A model generated the notes under the pieces. That model was not told where the DNA came from. It ran no database searches and worked only from the letters and a program-made list of their open reading frames with translations. Shown piece after piece: positions 6,263 through 11,944 of a stretch of DNA of 11,944 nt (the stretch's first letter is position 1; the number at the start of each line of letters is the position of its first letter). This stretch comes from an uncultured Desulfovibrio sp. (lineage in GTDB: Bacteria; Desulfobacterota; Desulfovibrionia; Desulfovibrionales; Desulfovibrionaceae). The stretch covers positions 1 to 11,944 of the forward strand of contig CAMBWG010000032.1 in the NCBI GenBank assembly GCA_945871415.1, in the 5' to 3' direction. The translations under genes and the position numbers were made by a program.

Positions 6263-7131
6263 CATGAAAAGAAGCTTTCCAGTTCCGGTACGCTGTAATC
6301 CAGATGATAGAGCGGCGAAGCCGCGGTCTCGCGACCTTCAGCCACACGGCACAGATGGCGCGTGCAGAGTTGTGCCATGAGGCAGGCAATCCCGGCGGCC
6401 GCGATGCCGCTCATGGCCTGCGCACGCGTTTTTTCGTCCTCATCCCGGCCGCTGTGCGGATAAAGCGACGGAAGGCGCTCTTCCTTCAGGCTCAGGAAGG
6501 CGAAGCCCTCCTCGCGCAGCACAGAGCCGTGCACAAAGGGGACACCGGCCTGCAGGGCCGCGCGTTCCAGCGCCATTTTCAGGGGAATGCTGTCGAGGCA
6601 GTCCACGGCCAGATCCATATCCGCCACCAGCGCGGGCAGGGTGTCGTCCGAGGCCGGAGCGGAAATAACCTCGCAATCCATGTGGGAAGCCATGGCGCGC
6701 AGGCCGTCCGCGGTCGCCGCGGCCTTTCCTTTTCCCAGAGTGGCGTGCAGGGCAAAATACTGGCGATTGAGATTACTTTCATCAAACACATCGTAATCGC
6801 ATAAACGCAGCATTCCCACGCCCATACGCGCAAGCAGGGCTGACACATGCCCGCCGAGACCGCCACAGCCCAGCAGCAAAATCCGGCTTTTCAGCATATG
6901 CCGCATTGCCATAACGGAAAAAAGGCCGTAATTTCGACGGAAGCGCTCCGGCCAGATATGTACGGAAAGCAGTTCCCTCATGGCGTCGCGCAGGGTCAGG
7001 CCCTTGAGCCCGGCCCATGCCGTGAGACCTTCTTCCCCTACAAAGAGCGTATCCGGGCCGCCCCTCTCGCAAGAGGGGTATACAGCCCGGATATACGGTG
7101 TAAAAAAGGAACGGAGTTCTTGTTGGGTCAT
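6262..7131 (-). CDS. ThiF/MoeB/HesA-family adenylyltransferase of the aor operon
   Basis: A 289-residue E1-like enzyme expected to adenylate the C-terminal glycine of the MoaD-like carrier encoded just upstream. The ATP-binding Rossmann domain starts at about residue 83, with GCGGLGG (88-94), the acidic strand end CDYDVFDESNLNRQ containing the Asn-Arg of the active site (122-123), and DCLDS (177-181). The paired CxxC zinc motifs of classical MoeB are not seen. An N-terminal extension of about 80 residues has no motif I recognise. The start at 7131 lies 13 bases after the moaD-like stop codon and has no proper ribosome binding site. The start codon is inside one arm of a perfect 19-bp inverted repeat (7127-7234), suggesting expression by translational coupling. 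The frame is open upstream to 7212, but that part overlaps the carrier gene and looks unnatural. Confidence 0.87.
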   Translation of the reverse strand: MTQQELRSFFTPYIRAVYPSCERGGPDTLFVGEEGLTAWAGLKGLTLRDAMRELLSVHIWPERFRRNYGLFSVMAMRHMLKSRILLLGCGGLGGHVSALLARMGVGMLRLCDYDVFDESNLNRQYFALHATLGKGKAAATADGLRAMASHMDCEVISAPASDDTLPALVADMDLAVDCLDSIPLKMALERAALQAGVPFVHGSVLREEGFAFLSLKEERLPSLYPHSGRDEDEKTRAQAMSGIAAAGIACLMAQLCTRHLCRVAEGRETAASPLYHLDYSVPELESFFS

Positions 7132-7234
7132 GGTCAACGGACGCCTAACCGCCACCCACAGCGGGGAAAAAGGCAATACGATCGCCGTCGCGCATGGCGT
7201 CGTCCGCCTCACTATGGCGTCCGTTGACCATGAC
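7127..7234 (-). promoter_or_regulatory. mRNA stem sequestering the thiF-like start codon
   Basis: GTCATGGTCAACGGACGCC is at 7127-7145 on plus, and its exact reverse complement is at 7216-7234. In the minus-strand mRNA the 5' arm encodes VMVNGR of the MoaD-like protein. The 3' arm starts on the last base of the MoaD-like stop codon (TAG, 7147-7145) and contains the ATG of the thiF-like gene (7131-7129). The stem is 19 bp, perfect and GC-rich, with a 70-base loop. A ribosome translating the first gene would open it, one not doing so would leave the start buried. Confidence 0.7.
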
Positions 7235-7384
7235 GATTTTTATCTCTTCCAGCGGCAGACCAATATGACGCGCCAGCTCTCCGACCGTCATGCCGTCGGG
7301 GACCTCCAGGTGCAGGCCCTTTTCCGGTTCATAGCCTTTCACGTAGTCACGCAGGGTCGTACTGAGCTTGATGTGCAAACGCAT
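7145..7384 (-). CDS. MoaD/ThiS-family sulfur carrier of the aor operon
   Basis: A 79-residue beta-grasp protein ending FFPAVGGG, the di-glycine C-terminus of MoaD and ThiS that is adenylated and then thiocarboxylated. The VMVNG strand (51-55) and DGDRIAFFPAV are typical of MoaD. The family donates sulfur to the dithiolene of molybdopterin, and the position between aor and an E1-like gene points to the tungsten pterin cofactor of AOR. The start at 7384 has AAGGAG five bases upstream. Thirteen bases separate its stop from the next start. It could serve a general molybdopterin synthase, but the operon context favours a dedicated role. Confidence 0.87.
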   Translation of the reverse strand: MRLHIKLSTTLRDYVKGYEPEKGLHLEVPDGMTVGELARHIGLPLEEIKIVMVNGRHSEADDAMRDGDRIAFFPAVGGG

Positions 7385-7414
7385 GGCGCTCCTTTTGTCG
7401 CACGGCGCAGGAAG

Positions 7415-7463
7415 GCGGCTTCCTCAGAGGATGCCGCGCGCCGGGGGAGAAGAATCCCCCGGC
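7415..7463 (-). promoter_or_regulatory. Two intercistronic hairpins between aor and the moaD-like gene
   Basis: A perfect 9-bp stem GCCGGGGGA/TCCCCCGGC (7440-7463, loop of six) is followed in the mRNA by a near-perfect 23-base palindrome centred on CCTCAGAGG (7415-7437). Both lie in the 102-base gap after the aor stop. No T tract follows, so they look more like a 3'-end stabiliser or pause for the aor message than a terminator. Confidence 0.5.
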
Positions 7464-7486
7464 ACAGATGATATTTCCGGTCGATG

Positions 7487-9235
7487 CTACTTCTTTTCTT
7501 CGATCCAGTTGAAGGTCGTGTGCAGCTCTTCTTCAGGGATGTCGAAGGTCGTGTTGTGCGGCGGCAGCTTTTCGTCCATGAAGAAGTCGGGCAGACGGTC
7601 GGCGGCGATGGTGATGCCGGCGCGACGGTTGAAGTCCACTTCCGTGGACAGCACGCGCTGTCCGAGCGTCACGACGTCATCCCCGGTCAGCTTCCAGCCG
7701 AATTTGGCGTTGAGCATGTCCACCACGGCCGCCAGCGCATCGGGGTTATCCAGCAGGGCAAAGGCCGTGAACAGGCACAGGCCCACGGAGTCCACGGAGG
7801 CGGTGGCAATCTGGAGATTGCGGGAAAGTTCCACCTGCCCCTTGGGAGACAGCGGATCCAGTTTGCCGCCGCTGTTCAGAATATTGGTGGCCACGGCATA
7901 ACCGGCGGTATGGTCCGCGCCCATGGGCGTCGTGGCGTAGGTGACGCCCACGCCCTTGACCGCGCGGGGATCGTACGCGGGCAGGCTCTGCCCCTTGACG
8001 CAGGGCACGCGGCGCACGCCGAAGACGCGGCCTGTGGTCGCCGTACCGCAGCCGATGACGCGGCCCAGCGGGGTGCCTTCGCTGATTTCTTCCATCACGC
8101 GCAGAACGGCCTTGGCATCGCCGTAGGGAATGCCGCCGCCGGCCATGGCCACGCCCACGGCCACGCCCACATCGATGGTGTCCAGGCCGATGTCGTCGCA
8201 CATATAGTCATAACGCGAGATGGCGTCCAGATCGTCAATGCCGGAATGCGGACCAAAGGCCCAGAGGGTTTCATACTCGGGCCACTTGCTCTGGAACTTG
8301 CCCTTCTTGTCGGCCAGCAGACCGGAGCAGCGGATGATGCAGCCGCTCATGCAGCCGTGAGCAACGGAACCTTCGCCGCCGCGTTCCTTGGTCAGCGCAT
8401 TGAGCTTTTCGCCGGAAACGGCTTCATGACCGTCGAACTGGCCCACGGTAAAGTTGGCCGTGGGCAGACCGCCGGCTTCATGCAGAATGTTGACCAGCAC
8501 GGCCGTGCCGTATTCGGCCAGACCGGTGCCGCAGATGGGGTGAGTGGTCAGAGCCTTGGCAAAACGCTTGGAAGCCTCGCGGAAGGCCTTTTCGTCTTCC
8601 AGAGGATGATTCGCGCCGTTGGCGGGGTTCACCACAATGGCCTTCAGGCCCTTGGAACCCATGACGGCGCCCACGCCGCCGCGACCGGCATGACGCATGG
8701 GACGCAGCTCACGGTCGGTGCAGGCAATGGAGGCGGCCGTCAGTTTGAATTCCCCGGCGCGGCCGATGGTGATGTAGCTGCACTCCTTGCCGAACTTTTC
8801 CACCAGCTTTTCCACGGCGGCAAAGTTGTTGAGACCGGCGATCTCACAGGGAACCAGCTTGGCGGAATCCTTGTCGATTTCCAGCTGCCACCATTCGCCT
8901 TCCTTGGCCATGTCTTCCACGATGATGGCCAGAATCCCCAGTTTGGCCAGATGGCCGCCGGGCTGACCGCCAGCGTTGGACTCCTTGATGCCTTCAGTCA
9001 GCGGGCTTTTGCAGCCCACGGAAAGACGATTGCTGTTGGGGCTGTTGGTTGCGCCAAGCAGACCGGGAGCAAAGACCAGCTTATTGTGGGGGCCAAGCGG
9101 GGTACAGGTCGGAGGCACTTCGCGCGCCACGATGGTGGAGGTCAGCGCACGGCCGCCCAGGCCGGCATATTCCTGCGGAATATCTTCAAAAACACAAGCC
9201 TTTGTCGCCATATTGACGCGAAGAAAACGAAACAT
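7487..9235 (-). CDS. aor: Aldehyde:ferredoxin oxidoreductase (tungsten pterin enzyme)
   Basis: A 582-residue member of the AOR family, close to the usual length of about 600. It oxidises aldehydes to carboxylates with ferredoxin as acceptor, using a tungsten bis-pterin and one Fe4S4 cluster in the cytoplasm. Visible landmarks are GLGGRALT (25-32), the pterin-binding GRGGVGAVMGSKGLKAI (184-200), cluster cysteines in CMSGCIIRC (295, 299, 303) and the distant fourth cysteine in VDSVGLC (487), with DHTAGYA (441-447). The first cysteine spacing is CxxxC where the Pyrococcus furiosus type has CxxC. The start at 9235 is supported by AAGGAGG about six bases upstream. It heads an operon with the MoaD-like and ThiF-like genes. 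Substrate range cannot be read from sequence. Confidence 0.95.
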   Translation of the reverse strand: MFRFLRVNMATKACVFEDIPQEYAGLGGRALTSTIVAREVPPTCTPLGPHNKLVFAPGLLGATNSPNSNRLSVGCKSPLTEGIKESNAGGQPGGHLAKLGILAIIVEDMAKEGEWWQLEIDKDSAKLVPCEIAGLNNFAAVEKLVEKFGKECSYITIGRAGEFKLTAASIACTDRELRPMRHAGRGGVGAVMGSKGLKAIVVNPANGANHPLEDEKAFREASKRFAKALTTHPICGTGLAEYGTAVLVNILHEAGGLPTANFTVGQFDGHEAVSGEKLNALTKERGGEGSVAHGCMSGCIIRCSGLLADKKGKFQSKWPEYETLWAFGPHSGIDDLDAISRYDYMCDDIGLDTIDVGVAVGVAMAGGGIPYGDAKAVLRVMEEISEGTPLGRVIGCGTATTGRVFGVRRVPCVKGQSLPAYDPRAVKGVGVTYATTPMGADHTAGYAVATNILNSGGKLDPLSPKGQVELSRNLQIATASVDSVGLCLFTAFALLDNPDALAAVVDMLNAKFGWKLTGDDVVTLGQRVLSTEVDFNRRAGITIAADRLPDFFMDEKLPPHNTTFDIPEEELHTTFNWIEEKK

Positions 9236-9476
9236 GTTGCCTCCTTGGCAGCCCGCGCCCCTCGTTTGCGCGGGAAAAAAACGTGCCGGCGGGTACGCGG
9301 CAGCTCGGAGATGAGAACGCGCTGGTAGTGCGCCATGTGCCGACCTTATCTCCTCTGGAAAAAGGAGCGCAACTTTCTCCCGTTTTTATCACGCTTTTTC
9401 TGTTGCTCCAGTCGCGTTCAGAAAAAAGCGTGAGAAAATCCGCTTCCCGGAACGCTGACTTTTCCTCCGCCTGTGC
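9236..9476 (-). promoter_or_regulatory. aor leader region with two inverted repeats
   Basis: The 241-base gap between the yjbR-like stop and aor holds two structures. One is a near-perfect inverted repeat, TCACGCTTTTTCTG against CAGAAAAAAGCGTGA (9389-9433, one bulged base). The other is a 7-bp stem CCCGCGC/GCGCGGG (9252-9274) just upstream of the aor ribosome binding site, preceded in the mRNA by a run of seven T. A weak promoter candidate (TTGCGC, 16 bases, GATAAG) reads toward aor between them. I cannot match the leader to a known Moco/Tuco riboswitch by eye. Confidence 0.4.
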
Positions 9477-10136
9477 TCAGGTCGCCAGGAAATAACTTTG
9501 GTCAAGATTGCGGCAAATTTGCTCCAGCGGAACCGATCCATCCAGCACTATGGTATACCAGTGTTTTTTGTTCATATGCCAGCCGGGGAAATAGCGCTTA
9601 TTATCGACGATCCGTTTCAGCAGTTCCGGATCGCCGCGCAGATCAACAATCTCCACAGTCTCCTCTGACGGCAAACCAAGTTTGCGCCGGGAAACGGTCA
9701 GCAGCACGCCATACCATTTTTGAGAGTCCCTGCGCCGCCAGATGGCGCTATCAGGAAATTTCTCCCACAAAAATTCCAATTCATCTCCATATTTTTCACG
9801 GACATATGCTATCAGATCCACGGACTGCCGCGCTTTGAAGACAGCAGTCTCATAACACTGTTCAGCAATATTCCTCAAAACTGCGGCAACAGCCGCTCTG
9901 ACCTCGCCGACATAGCTCCCGACGGCGTCCGTTTTATAAAGAACGTATTCCTCCCCGGCAGCGTTTTCTACTAATCGAGTCTCCGGCATAAAATTTTTTC
10001 CAAGAGTAATTTCCAGGTGGAATTCGCCATGCAATATATCAATATCATATCTGTAACCGCCGCGAATCCGCGTAAAGCCATACGACTCCAGATTTTCAGC
10101 GACGGCCTTTTTATGCCGAAAAATCTCTTCAAACAT
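9477..10136 (-). CDS. YjbR/MmcQ-family protein with an extra N-terminal domain
   Basis: A 219-residue protein. The C-terminal half (about 100-219) has the YjbR/MmcQ pattern (CyaY-like fold): ARQSVDLIAYVREKYG, FPDSAIWRRRDSQKWYGVLL, LLKRIVDNKRYFPGWHMNKK, HWYTIVLDGSVP and a final LDQSYFLAT. E. coli YjbR is only about 118 residues, so this is the two-part form. Residues 1-98 (MFEEIFRHKKAVAENLESYG and a strand-rich region with FHLEITLGKNF) have no function I can name. The family is often labelled DNA-binding, but its role is not established. The start at 10136 is chosen because the open frame upstream to 10382 is read from a dispersed repeat and a hairpin. The gene is less GC-rich than aor, which may reflect transfer. 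Confidence 0.8.
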   Translation of the reverse strand: MFEEIFRHKKAVAENLESYGFTRIRGGYRYDIDILHGEFHLEITLGKNFMPETRLVENAAGEEYVLYKTDAVGSYVGEVRAAVAAVLRNIAEQCYETAVFKARQSVDLIAYVREKYGDELEFLWEKFPDSAIWRRRDSQKWYGVLLTVSRRKLGLPSEETVEIVDLRGDPELLKRIVDNKRYFPGWHMNKKHWYTIVLDGSVPLEQICRNLDQSYFLAT

Positions 10137-10151
10137 CTTGCGCGCCCCCGG

Positions 10152-10206
10152 AAAAACGAGCAGGGAAAGGAGATATCCTCTCACCCGAGGATATCCCCTT
10201 CCCCTG
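10152..10206 (-). terminator. Terminator-like hairpin in the leader of the yjbR-like gene
   Basis: Arms 10187-10206 and 10161-10180 pair over 20 positions with loop 10181-10186. The two non-Watson-Crick positions are G-U in minus-strand RNA but A-C in plus-strand RNA, so the hairpin is built for the minus transcript. It is followed by CTCG and five T (10156-10152). The yjbR-like ATG is only about 16 bases past the T run, so it is either an attenuator for that gene or the terminator of the hydrolase transcript from 10644. Confidence 0.65.
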
Positions 10207-10242
10207 AACAATAAACGACGATAGCGCCCCCTGGGCTCAGGA

Positions 10243-10360
10243 CTCATTACGGTTTTCTTGAGGGGGAAGAAACCCCTTTGCTCTGCTGTCGCTGCCTGCG
10301 GCAAAAAGGGCCCGGCCCTTCCGCAGCAAAGCGAGGAAGGGCGTTCCCGTAAACTCCCCC
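10243..10360 (-). repeat. Second dispersed repeat family, copy B
   Basis: Minus-strand copy of the family also seen at 6103-6262. It shares GGGCCCTTTTTGCCGCAG, CGACAGCAGAGCAAAG, CCCCCTCAA and the AACGCCCTTCCTCGCTTTGC block. It lacks the hairpin insertion of copy A. It separates the yjbR-like leader from element copy 5; no gene is seen here. Confidence 0.75.
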
Positions 10361-10497
10361 ATCTTCCCCAAAACCCGCACATAATGTGCCGGCGGGTAAA
10401 GATGATTTTTGGGTAACACGCAATGATATTTTATTTTTTCATATCACGAAAAGGAAAATATGCCGGGGAATCAACATCTGATAATGAGTCCTACCCC
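10361..10497. other. Gene-free spacer between repeats
   Basis: About 137 bases, AT-rich in the middle (10400-10460), between the second-family repeat and element copy 5. I see no gene, terminator or convincing promoter. Confidence 0.4.
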
Positions 10498-10646
10498 TGG
10501 AGCATTTTCAGTTTGAAATATTTCGCATTTCAAACCATACGGCCTGTCGTTTCGCGGAAAAAGCGCGGTTTTTCCGCTCACTTCGGGCCGAGGCGGAGCC
10601 GTGCCGCCGCCTCGCGTTTCACCTTTTTCAAAGTTGAAACGCTCTA
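10498..10646 (+). repeat. 149-bp dispersed hairpin element, copy 5
   Basis: Full-length copy starting TGGAGCATTTTC (first bases decayed from TAGAGC) and ending GAAACGCTCTA at 10646. All four internal stems are present, including GCGGAAAAA/TTTTTCCGC. The right-terminal TAG, read on the minus strand (10646-10644), is the stop codon of the adjoining hydrolase gene. Confidence 0.92.
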
Positions 10647-11318
10647 GAGACTCACGCTTTCGCCCGGCTTGATCCGGGCGCAGCGGCACTGCGGCGCACG
10701 CGCCACGAGTTCCTTCACGAAGGCATCCGTATTCTGAGCCAGCACGGGGAACGTGCCCCAGTGCATGGGAATCACAGCCTTGCAGCCCAGGAGACGGCAG
10801 GCTTCCGCCGCCTGCGCGGCGTCCATGGTAAAGACCCCGCCCACGGGCAGCAGAGCCATATCAATGGGATACAGACGCCCCCATAACTCCATGCCGCTGA
10901 AAATGCAGGTGTCGCCGGCATGATAGATATGCTTGCCGTCCTGCGTACGAATGATGTAGCCGGCGGGCGCACCGGAATCACTGGAGTGATACGCCTGCGT
11001 CATGGTGATGGCGAAGCCCGCGGCCTCAACGGTGCCGCCCATATTGAAGCCGATACCGTTCAGCAGCTGCGCGGCAGGAACACCCAGCCCCTGCGCCGTA
11101 CCCACGATGGCCCCAAGCATGGCCCCGGTACGGGCGCAGATGGCGGCCGCATCGCCCACATGATCCGCATGATCATGCGTGACCAGCACCACATCGGCCG
11201 GGCCGCAGGTTTCAGCCGTGACCGTCGAAGCGGGAGTGAAGAAGGGATCAATAAAAAGATGTTTGCCGCCGCAGGAAATTCTGAACGCCGAATGACCAAA
11301 CCAGGTGATTTCCGTCAT
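10644..11318 (-). CDS. Metal-dependent hydrolase, UPF0173 type (metallo-beta-lactamase fold)
   Basis: A 224-residue single-domain hydrolase of the UPF0173/YtkL type. Metal ligands are visible: THDHADH (His48, His50, Asp52, His53), YHSS (His111), HAGDT (Asp136) and PMHWGTFP (His186). The N-terminus [11 protein letters not shown] and the strand FIDPFFTP are characteristic. The substrate of the family is not known. The start at 11318 ([10 protein letters not shown]) is chosen; an ATG four codons upstream (MDGFM) is possible, and the open frame beyond runs antisense through tRNA-Arg, so it is spurious. The final codons PGESVSL end on a TAG contributed by repeat copy 5, so the mRNA would carry the repeat hairpins directly after the stop. 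It is divergent from tRNA-Arg. Confidence 0.92.
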   Translation of the reverse strand: MTEITWFGHSAFRISCGGKHLFIDPFFTPASTVTAETCGPADVVLVTHDHADHVGDAAAICARTGAMLGAIVGTAQGLGVPAAQLLNGIGFNMGGTVEAAGFAITMTQAYHSSDSGAPAGYIIRTQDGKHIYHAGDTCIFSGMELWGRLYPIDMALLPVGGVFTMDAAQAAEACRLLGCKAVIPMHWGTFPVLAQNTDAFVKELVARAPQCRCARIKPGESVSL

Positions 11319-11430
11319 GAATCCATCCATATGGAAATAGAGTGAAAGATTCTTGCTTTTTCTGCCGCCATGCAGCCGGCATGGCAGCCTGATCCTATAA
11401 AAGAGCCGCAGGAAACACAACTGGCGGGAC

Positions 11431-11459
11431 TTGACAGCGACCGGGCGAGAGGCTATCAG
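11431..11459 (+). promoter_or_regulatory. tRNA-Arg promoter
   Basis: Consensus TTGACA (11431-11436), a 17-base spacer and TATCAG (11454-11459), 12 bases before the tRNA. Confidence 0.8.
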
Positions 11460-11471
11460 TAGCCCACGCGT

Positions 11472-11548
<77 letters not shown>

Positions 11549-11556
11549 TAAATTTC

Positions 11557-11598
11557 AGGCCCTTGCAGAATACAAATTGCAGGGGCCTTTTCTTTTTT
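11557..11598 (+). terminator. Rho-independent terminator of tRNA-Arg
   Basis: An 11-bp stem AGGCCCTTGCA/TGCAGGGGCCT (one G-U pair) with a ten-base loop, followed by TTTCTTTTTT, eight bases after the tRNA. Confidence 0.88.
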
Positions 11599-11644
11599 CC
11601 GCACCGGTCTCCGACGTATCGTATTTTTTGTTTGCCTCTCGTAA

Positions 11645-11792
11645 TAGAGCATTTTCAGTGTGAAATGCTTCGCATTTCAAACCATATGGCCTGTCGTTTC
11701 GCGGAAAAAGCGCTGTTTTTCCGCTCACTTTGGGACGGACGGCGCTGTGCCGCCGCCTCGCGTTTCACCTTTTCAACGTTGAAACGCTTTGA
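11645..11792 (+). repeat. 149-bp dispersed hairpin element, copy 6
   Basis: Full copy from TAGAGCATTTTC (11645) to GAAACGCTTTGA (11792). The subterminal stem GTGTGAAATGC/GCATTTCAAAC is nearly perfect here. It lies just downstream of the tRNA-Arg terminator. The remaining 152 bases to the window end (11793-11944) show no gene. Confidence 0.9.
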
Positions 11793-11944
11793 CTCATCAG
11801 GATACCTTGCGTTTTTTTGTACCTGGTTGCGTTACCGGCCCTGACTATCTGCTCGTCGACTCACGCAGGCGTTTCTCTGCGTCAGCCACGATATATGCCG
11901 GCTTTCTCCTGGACCCGTCAGGATACTCCTCTGTTCATATCTCA

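Noticed and set aside
7484..9328. 614-codon open frame on plus, antisense to aor
   Set aside because: It is an artefact of high-GC codon bias opposite a clearly recognised AOR gene. Its translation is His/Gly/Ala-rich with no domain, and it has no supporting start signal.
9142..9336. 64-codon minus-strand frame upstream of and overlapping the aor start (MAHYQRVLISEL)
   Set aside because: It was considered as a leader peptide because a purine-rich tract precedes it, but it has no family, is highly basic and overlaps aor by about 94 bases out of frame. Evidence is insufficient.
10137..10382. N-terminal extension of the yjbR-like protein up to 10382
   Set aside because: The extension is translated from the second-family repeat and the leader hairpin; the family-like protein starts at 10136.
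9283..10398. 13-base direct repeat GTGCCGGCGGGTA at 9283-9295 and 10386-10398 flanking the less GC-rich yjbR-like gene
   Set aside because: About one 13-base match is expected by chance in a window of this size, and no terminal inverted repeats or integrase accompany it.

Overview
The window looks like chromosomal DNA of a Desulfovibrio-like sulfate-reducing bacterium (Desulfovibrionaceae, Desulfobacterota). This is inferred from gene content (a tungsten-type aldehyde:ferredoxin oxidoreductase with its own MoaD-like and ThiF-like partners, LarB, an NtrC-class regulator), the moderately high GC with short AT-rich intergenic stretches, and the tRNA promoter style. No phage, plasmid, CRISPR or restriction genes are seen. 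The placement is by recognition, not by a search.

Layout: (1) 1-1103: a truncated copy of a dispersed ~149-bp element, then larB (minus). (2) 1211-2650: a sigma-54 activator whose receiver domain has lost its phosphorylation site. (3) 2674-2912: a tRNA-Val(CAC)/tRNA-Asp(GTC) operon with promoter and terminator. (4) 2985-5475: the segment lying before the second tRNA copy, holding another 149-bp element, an AT-rich patch, ogt (minus), a 74-codon gene of unknown function with its own promoter and terminator (plus), a further element, and a secreted polysaccharide deacetylase (minus) whose C-terminal tail looks frameshifted. (5) 5703-5941: a second tRNA-Val/tRNA-Asp operon, with tRNA genes identical to the first. 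(6) 5994-6262: an element remnant and a copy of a second repeat family. (7) 9235-6262 (minus): the operon aor, moaD-like, thiF/moeB-like. (8) 10136-9477 (minus): a YjbR-type protein preceded by a terminator-like leader hairpin. (9) 10243-10646: second-family repeat and another 149-bp element. (10) 11318-10644 (minus): a metallo-beta-lactamase-fold hydrolase, divergent from tRNA-Arg(CCG), followed by a last 149-bp element.

The clearest functional unit is the aor cluster. The oxidoreductase needs a pterin cofactor, and the MoaD-like sulfur carrier and its E1-like activator are the expected specialised supply genes. A perfect 19-bp inverted repeat links the coding sequence of the moaD-like gene to the start codon of the thiF-like gene. 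In the mRNA it would hide that start codon unless the upstream gene is being translated, which would couple the two products.

The second theme is repeat colonisation. The 149-bp element occurs six times in 12 kb. It has imperfect inverted termini beginning with TAGAGC, up to four internal hairpins and TA at its ends, like a non-autonomous TA-targeting transposable element. Two copies abut gene 3' ends so that the terminal TAG of the element is the in-frame stop codon.
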